Source: JAFGVL01 sp031553685 | Lineage (GTDB): Bacteria > Bacteroidota > Bacteroidia > Bacteroidales > Paludibacteraceae | Direction of reading: 5' to 3' | DNA length: 26,953 nucleotides | Assembly (NCBI GenBank): GCA_031553685.1 | Contig: JAVBLE010000057.1 | Coordinates: forward strand, 1-26,953 | Shown here: positions 23,460-26,953 of the stretch, one piece after another | Numbering within the stretch: position 1 is the first letter of the stretch | Layout of the letters: each line of letters starts with the position of its first letter | The notes under the pieces: generated by a model | What the model was told of the DNA's origin: nothing | Database searches by the model: none | What the model saw: the letters and a program-made list of their open reading frames with translations, nothing else | Translations under genes and position numbers: made by a program

Positions 23460-25004
23460 ATGAAAACAATTAAACAACTTTTTTTAGCAACAATATTACT
23501 TTGCAGTACAAGTATTTTTGCACACGATTTTAGCAATGCCGACACCGGCACCGAATTTTATTTCAACATAACCGGAGCTAATACAGTAGAGGTAACTTAC
23601 TCGGGCGAAACGGCGGGTCTCGATCCCTATTCGGGCAATATCGTCATTCCGTCAACCGTTTCGTACAATGGCACTATTTACACGGTTAGCTCTATTGGCG
23701 ACTATGCTTTTTTGGTCAATAGTTTGCTTACTTCGGCAGTTATCCCCAACACAGTAACAAGTATTGGTGAAATGGCTTTCTCATTGAGTGGGCTAACATC
23801 CATTACTATTCCAAGTTCGGTAGAAACAATGGGTAACGCCGCTTTTGCCTATATACAAACTTTAGAAAATATTTCGGTTGAAACAGGCAATGCCCATTAT
23901 TCGGTAACGGATGGCGCTTTGTATCGCGACCAAACGGCATTGGTAGTTTATCCTGCCCAAAAAGCAGGAACCCAATTTACAGTTCCCGAAGGGATTACTT
24001 CCATTGACGATTTGGCTTTTATGTATTCGACTTTGAGCAATATCTCTTTACCGAGTACCTTGCAAAGCATTGGGAATTGGACTTTTGGCGTCTGTGTTAA
24101 TATAACTTCGCTTGAACTGCCGGCTTCGATAACCAGCATTGGCGAAAATGCGTTTATGGGAATACCATTACAAAAAATCAAGGTCAATTGGACTGATTTA
24201 TCCCAAGTTACTTACGCTAATAATATTTTTACCGGAGTCAATATTTTCACCTGCCGTTTGTCTGTTCCGCAAGGTACAATGGCTGATTACAATCAAGCTC
24301 CTTGGGCTTTTGTAAATACGGTAGAATATAATCCCGATTTTATCGTAGATGAAAATGATGTGCTTATCGACTATGTGGGTACAGCAACCGACCTTATTGT
24401 ACCTTATGGCGTAAAGGAAATTGGACACGGAGTGTTTCAAAACAACTGTGATATTACCTCTATTGTAATGCCCGCATCGGTAACAAAAATAGGAAATTCG
24501 GCTTTTACGAATGCCTGTTCCCTTACTTCGGTTACGATTCCAAGTTCGGTAGTTTATATGGATAATTTTGCCTTTGTTGCTTGCGAAGCTTTACAAGAAA
24601 TCAATGTGTCGTGGGCAGATCCACGAGCAGTTGCCAATGGTGGAAACATTACTTACGGTAGTGGAATCTTTTCGTTTACACCATCTTCGTGTGTTGTAAA
24701 TTATCCTTCCGGAGCATTAGCAGCTTATCAAACTTTCCCTTGGTTGTATTTTGATAATATTAGTGGAAACAGCACTTCGGTGTCTGCTACTGTTGCTTCC
24801 CAACCGGTTATTTATACTCTTGATAGAAATATCATTGTAGAAAATGCTGAAGCACCGGTATCGGTCTATGATATTTCGGGGCATTGCATCGCCCGTAGAG
24901 CCGCGGCGCGCCACGGCTCTACCACCGAACCCATTGCCGTGCCACAAGCAGGTATCTACCTTGTGCGTGTAGGCAGCGAGGTGCAAAAGGTAATGGTCAA
25001 ATAA
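23460..25004 (+). CDS. T9SS-secreted BspA-like leucine-rich repeat protein (514 aa)
   Basis: The signal peptide is nearly identical to that of the previous gene. No sandwich domain follows; LRR_5 repeats start at once. There are two LRR modules. The first runs to the cap VPQGTMADYNQAPWAFVNTV near 280. The second begins with DFIVDENDVLIDYVG, which parallels DFVIDENGTLTGYLG in the previous protein, and ends with the cap YPSGALAAYQTFPWLYFDNI. Repeat examples are LTSAVIPNTVTSIGEMAF, LTSITIPSSVETMGNAAF and LTSVTIPSSVVYMDNFAF. The last 55 or so residues are the shared T9SS type A sorting domain. It is predicted to be surface-exposed, with unknown ligand. It is the last gene of the array; a palindromic repeat begins 5 bases after its stop. 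Confidence 0.9.
   Translation: MKTIKQLFLATILLCSTSIFAHDFSNADTGTEFYFNITGANTVEVTYSGETAGLDPYSGNIVIPSTVSYNGTIYTVSSIGDYAFLVNSLLTSAVIPNTVTSIGEMAFSLSGLTSITIPSSVETMGNAAFAYIQTLENISVETGNAHYSVTDGALYRDQTALVVYPAQKAGTQFTVPEGITSIDDLAFMYSTLSNISLPSTLQSIGNWTFGVCVNITSLELPASITSIGENAFMGIPLQKIKVNWTDLSQVTYANNIFTGVNIFTCRLSVPQGTMADYNQAPWAFVNTVEYNPDFIVDENDVLIDYVGTATDLIVPYGVKEIGHGVFQNNCDITSIVMPASVTKIGNSAFTNACSLTSVTIPSSVVYMDNFAFVACEALQEINVSWADPRAVANGGNITYGSGIFSFTPSSCVVNYPSGALAAYQTFPWLYFDNISGNSTSVSATVASQPVIYTLDRNIIVENAEAPVSVYDISGHCIARRAAARHGSTTEPIAVPQAGIYLVRVGSEVQKVMVK
24837..25004 (+). repeat. T9SS-domain cassette copy 3 (168 bp)
   Basis: It aligns end to end with 21477-21644 and 23184-23351. Its last 50 or so bases carry more substitutions (AGIYLVRV rather than AGVYMVRV), and no spacer/signal-peptide block follows, since the array ends here. 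Confidence 0.9.
24895..24922. repeat. 28-bp near-perfect palindrome inside the T9SS domain, copy 3
   Basis: It is identical to the copies at 21535-21562 and 23242-23269, even though bases further downstream in this cassette have diverged. Confidence 0.95.
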
Positions 25005-25008
25005 AATT

Positions 25009-25098
25009 GAACACGGATGACAAAAATGACACAGATAAAACACGGATATTTTAACCTTAAATCGAAATACATCTGTGTTGTCAGCGTAATCCGTGTTC
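25009..25098. repeat. Palindromic repeat after the T9SS array
   Basis: GAACACGGAT...ACAGAT (25009-25036) is the imperfect inverse of ATCTGT...ATCCGTGTTC (25071-25098), with 10 perfect outer pairs. Inside the left arm the word ACACGGAT recurs (25011 and 25040). It may end the array transcript. Confidence 0.75.
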
Positions 25099-25145
25099 TT
25101 ATTTCATAATCAATTTTTCTAATCATTTTTAAAAACAAAAAAAGA

Positions 25146-25588
25146 ATGGACAACAGACACAGTCAAGCCATCCCCGAGCAAGTGCTCGCAGATGCGCAAA
25201 AGAAAATCGACGAGGTAGCCGCAGCGTTGGCGTCTTATTTTATGCCGAGCGCCACGACCTGGCAAAGATGGGCGACAAGTCGCTCGCTTTCGTATCGAAG
25301 GCATACGAGCTGGCAGGGCAAAACCCGGTGTTTTGTCCGGGCTACTTGGACATGACGGCTTTCGGTATCGACCTTACCGATGCCACCAAACTGGTGGTAC
25401 TCGACAACTCGCTCAAACAGTTGCAACAAGCCATTGACGACACTTCAATGGTTTCGGGCAGCGAGGCGTACCAGGCCGCCCTGTCGTTTTACTGCTCAGT
25501 AAAGGACGCCTCCCACAAAAATGTAACCGGTGCCAAAGCCGTGTACGAAGACCTCAAAGCACGCTTCCCGCATGTGAAAAAGAAGTGA
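25146..25588 (+). pseudogene. Frameshifted Bacteroidota conserved protein of unknown function
   Basis: The first 32 codons (MDNRHSQAIPEQVLADAQKK, IDEVAAALASYF) are in one frame. The rest (AERHDLAKMGDKSLAFV...PVFCPGYLDMTAFGIDLTDATKL...GSEAYQAALSFYCSVKDASH...GAKAVYEDLKARFP) continues in another and ends at 25588. Joined, they match the layout I recall for a family of about 150 residues widespread in Bacteroidota, with LAPY-(about 5-6 residues)-ERH in the break region. Here 4 or so residues are missing and the frame is shifted near 25235-25245, which suggests a small deletion not divisible by three. A sequencing error is also possible. The 106-residue distal part could still be translated from its own ATG at 25268. 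No signal peptide or membrane segment is present, and the function is unknown. A hairpin follows the stop. Confidence 0.65.
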
Positions 25589-25599
25589 TTATAAGAGAG

Positions 25600-25632
25600 A
25601 GTCAGGGCTTCACTTCAAGTGAAACCCTGACT
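25600..25632 (+). terminator. Hairpin terminator after the frameshifted gene
   Basis: The 15-base arms AGTCAGGGCTTCACT and AGTGAAACCCTGACT (one mismatch) enclose the loop TCA, 11 bases after the stop codon. The following T run is short (CTTTAAG), so it is a probable rather than certain intrinsic terminator. It separates this gene from the Abi unit. Confidence 0.6.
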
Positions 25633-25643
25633 TTAAGAAAATA

Positions 25644-25674
25644 TTTGCGAAAATAAATATTTGTAGTATTTTTG
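25644..25674 (+). promoter_or_regulatory. Promoter of the ncRNA/Abi unit
   Basis: TTTG (25644-25647), 19 bases, then TATTTTTG (25667-25674) is the best match in the window to the Bacteroidota promoter pattern, with ideal spacing. It predicts a transcript start near 25680, about 60 bases before the Abi start codon. Confidence 0.7.
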
Positions 25675-25679
25675 CATCA

Positions 25680-25738
25680 ACATGCTCACCCCGCTTCCCA
25701 TAAGAACAGCGCGCTCAGGGTGAGCGTTTTATTTTTTA
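25680..25738 (+). ncRNA. Putative short structured RNA upstream of the Abi_2 gene
   Basis: Downstream of a strong promoter lies a GC-rich hairpin in otherwise AT-rich DNA. GCTCACCC (25684-25691) pairs with GGGTGAGC (25718-25725), and inside it CGCT (25692-25695) pairs with AGCG (25708-25711) around a 12-base loop. GTTTTATTTTTT follows at once, so the unit reads as promoter, small RNA and intrinsic terminator, ending 3 bases before the ATG of the Abi gene. A second GCTCA (25713-25717) can instead pair with TGAGC (25721-25725). It could be an RNA antitoxin or guide, or a leader/attenuator. No tandem repeats of the type III antitoxin kind are present. Existence as a separate RNA is inferred. Confidence 0.55.
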
Positions 25739-25741
25739 CTT

Positions 25742-26641
25742 ATGCCTAAAATCCCTTATACAAAGGTTTTCTTATCTTACCAAGAACAAATCAATCAACT
25801 AAAAAAACGAGGCTTGCATTTTGCCGACGAAGAGAAGGCTTCTCATTTGCTCCAAAATATCAGTTATTACCGCTTGAGTGGTTATTGGTATCCGTTGCTT
25901 GCCGACAAACAAAAACATTTGTTTAAGCCCGATGCCGATTTCGAAACAGCTTTTGCTATTTATAAATTCGACAAAGAATTACGAAAGCTGATCATTTCTG
26001 AGCTTGAAAAAATAGAAGTTGCCATCCGCGTAAAAATGGCTTATGAACTGTCGATAGAGTACGGTGCTTTTTGGATAACCGATGAGAATTTATTTACCAG
26101 CCCTGCCTTATTTAATAATACTTTAGCAAAAATCAAGGATGAATACACGCGGAGCGATGAAGAATTTATTGTTTCGTTCAAATCGAAATATTCAAATCCA
26201 CTTCCACCATCGTTTATTTTACTGGAAATAACTTCGTTCGGTGTTCTTTCGCGTTTGTTCGGCAATCTGAAATCGAGCAGGACAAAACGCCAGATAGCCG
26301 CTTCTTTCGGTCTTTCCGACAATGTTTTTGCTTCGTGGATACACAGCATCGTTTATATCCGGAATGTTTGTGCGCATCATTCCCGACTGTGGAATCGTCC
26401 TTTGGGTATCCAACCCCTTTTTCCAAAAAGAACCATTAATTCGTGGCTGAACAACAAAGAAGTGTGTAACAACAAAATATATTATGTCCTTTCGATGATG
26501 GTTTATTTGTTAAACATTGTCAACCCCAACCATACATTCAAGCAAAAGCTATTTGCTCTTTTCGACCATTACCCGAACATTGATGCCAGGGCTATGGGCT
26601 TTCCCACTGATTGGCAAAAAGAAAATTTGTGGATAGATTAA
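25742..26641 (+). CDS. Abi_2 (AbiD/AbiF-type) HEPN protein, phage-defence/toxin candidate
   Basis: This 299-residue soluble protein is of the Abi_2 family (abortive infection, AbiD/AbiF type). Signatures: N-terminal NISYYRLSGYWYPL (39-52); FDKELRKLIISELEKIEVAIR (76-96) given in part as FDKELRKLI and ELEKIEVAIR; PPSFILLEITSFGVLSRLF (155-173); and the HEPN catalytic motif R-x4-H as RNVCAHHSRLWN (207-218), with Arg207 and His212 intact. HEPN proteins with this motif are typically RNases that act on RNA upon activation. The length is normal. The start ATG at 25742 has no Shine-Dalgarno sequence and directly follows the T tract of the small RNA, so expression should depend on read-through. It sits in an accessory setting (pseudogene on one side, repeat and IS end on the other). 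RNA-target specificity is unknown. Confidence 0.88.
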   Translation: MPKIPYTKVFLSYQEQINQLKKRGLHFADEEKASHLLQNISYYRLSGYWYPLLADKQKHLFKPDADFETAFAIYKFDKELRKLIISELEKIEVAIRVKMAYELSIEYGAFWITDENLFTSPALFNNTLAKIKDEYTRSDEEFIVSFKSKYSNPLPPSFILLEITSFGVLSRLFGNLKSSRTKRQIAASFGLSDNVFASWIHSIVYIRNVCAHHSRLWNRPLGIQPLFPKRTINSWLNNKEVCNNKIYYVLSMMVYLLNIVNPNHTFKQKLFALFDHYPNIDARAMGFPTDWQKENLWID

Positions 26642-26668
26642 AAACAACTTCATTGTAGTTTGAATGTT

Positions 26669-26775
26669 AGAACGCAAATGACGCAAATTACACAACCAAC
26701 GGTCACGACCAAAGGGAGTAAATCAACGCAGATAATTTTTGCGAGAATTTGCGTTATTTGCGTCATTCGCGTTCT
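26669..26775. repeat. Palindromic repeat downstream of the Abi gene
   Basis: AGAACGCAAATGACGCAAAT (from 26669) is the imperfect inverse of 26746-26775, which reads AATTTGCG...GCGTCATTCGCGTTCT. Within each arm the word ACGCAAAT recurs about every 10 bases. The loop is about 55 bases with no recognisable gene. Confidence 0.75.
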
Positions 26776-26812
26776 GATAAATATAAAAATCCACGCTCCG
26801 AGTGTCGGCAGC

Positions 26813-26953
26813 GGGGTCTGTTCATTAAACTGTGTCAACGGGGAAAGGTAAAAAAGAATAATTTTACAACCCTAACACAGACAAAAGAATGGACAACAAA
26901 GAATTTAATTACAAGAACTTTGAGCAAGAAGCCATCGAACAACTTCGTCAAGG
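26813..26953 (+). mobile_element. Left end of an apparent IS256-family insertion sequence (partial)
   Basis: GGGGTCTGTTCATTAAACTG beginning at 26813 resembles the GGG-x-CTGTTCA-type terminal inverted repeats of IS256-family elements. A transposase-like start codon follows 76 bases inside, as expected. The right end and any target-site duplication (which would copy the 8 or so bases before 26813) lie outside the window, so the boundary is tentative. Confidence 0.5.
26889..26953 (+). CDS. IS256-family transposase, N-terminal fragment cut by the window edge
   Basis: Only the first 21 codons are visible: MDNKEFNYKNFEQEAIEQLR plus Q and a partial codon. The pattern FNYK-x-FE-x-EAIEQL resembles the N-termini I recall for Bacteroidota IS256 (mutator-type DDE) transposases, and the upstream sequence looks like an IS256 terminal repeat. 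The catalytic Asp/Glu residues would lie beyond the window. There is no evidence of damage in what is visible. Confidence 0.55.
   Translation, partial: MDNKEFNYKNFEQEAIEQLRQ

Larger units (their letters stand above)
23184..23522 (+). repeat. Cassette block copy 2: T9SS domain, spacer and signal peptide
   Basis: This is the second 339-base copy of the block at 21477-21815, with the same internal layout: 168 bases of T9SS domain, 108-base spacer and 63 bases of signal peptide. Its T9SS part is also close to 24837-25004. Confidence 0.9.

Noticed and set aside
21535..24922. CRISPR-like array from the three identical 28-bp palindromes
   Set aside because: The copies are about 1.7 kb apart, lie in coding sequence, and have no short regular spacers.
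25680..25741. Classical type III toxin-antitoxin (ToxIN/AbiQ) repeat RNA
   Set aside because: There are no tandem repeats in the leader and the protein is Abi_2/HEPN, not a ToxN-type endoribonuclease.
25140..26898. A shared 16-base string AAAAGAATGGACAACA at the start of the frameshifted gene (25140-25155) and of the IS256-like gene (26883-26898)
   Set aside because: Homology does not extend on either side, and both are A-rich start regions, so chance is the simplest explanation.

Overview
The window looks like a Bacteroidota chromosome, most likely Bacteroidales. Four proteins end in a type IX secretion (T9SS, Por) type A sorting domain. Several genes are preceded by the Bacteroidota promoter pattern TTTG-N16-21-TAnnTTTG rather than a sigma70-type promoter, and ribosome-binding sites are weak. 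The DNA is AT-rich, with BspA-like leucine-rich repeats and palindromic intergenic repeats. I cannot name a genus.

Left part (1-12190, all minus strand): an ApbE-type flavin transferase with its own promoter; then a likely two-gene unit of a 3468-residue secreted beta-helix adhesin followed by a 111-residue protein with a CTERM-like sorting tail, closed by a strong intrinsic terminator. The adhesin carries a 10-base G tract in its coding strand that could act as an on/off switch.

Middle part (12347-20893, all minus strand): housekeeping genes lepA (EF4) and hflX, a small DUF7662-like protein, a COG2509 FAD-dependent dehydrogenase, a DUF349-repeat protein with an acidic N-terminus, and a LuxR-type regulator with a PAS-like input region. 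Between these genes lie two unrelated palindromic repeats, a possible transposase remnant and an attenuator-like hairpin.

Right part (20926-25098, plus strand): diverging from the regulator are three consecutive T9SS-secreted proteins, one small and two with BspA-type LRRs. They share near-identical 168-bp C-terminal cassettes. The last two also share the spacer and signal-peptide sequence, so different passengers sit between identical ends. Each cassette contains the same 28-bp near-perfect palindrome, in frame.

Right edge (25146-26953, accessory): a frameshifted Bacteroidota gene of unknown function with a terminator; a promoter, a short hairpin RNA ending in a T tract, and an Abi_2 (AbiD/AbiF-type) HEPN protein, which together look like an RNA-coupled toxin-antitoxin or phage-defence unit; another palindromic repeat; and the left end of an apparent IS256-family element cut by the window edge. 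No rRNA, tRNA or CRISPR array was seen. The longest gap without an intact gene is 14175-14474; it holds the lepA promoter, a nested inverted repeat and the possible transposase remnant. The gap 12157-12346 is AT-rich and shows nothing recognisable.
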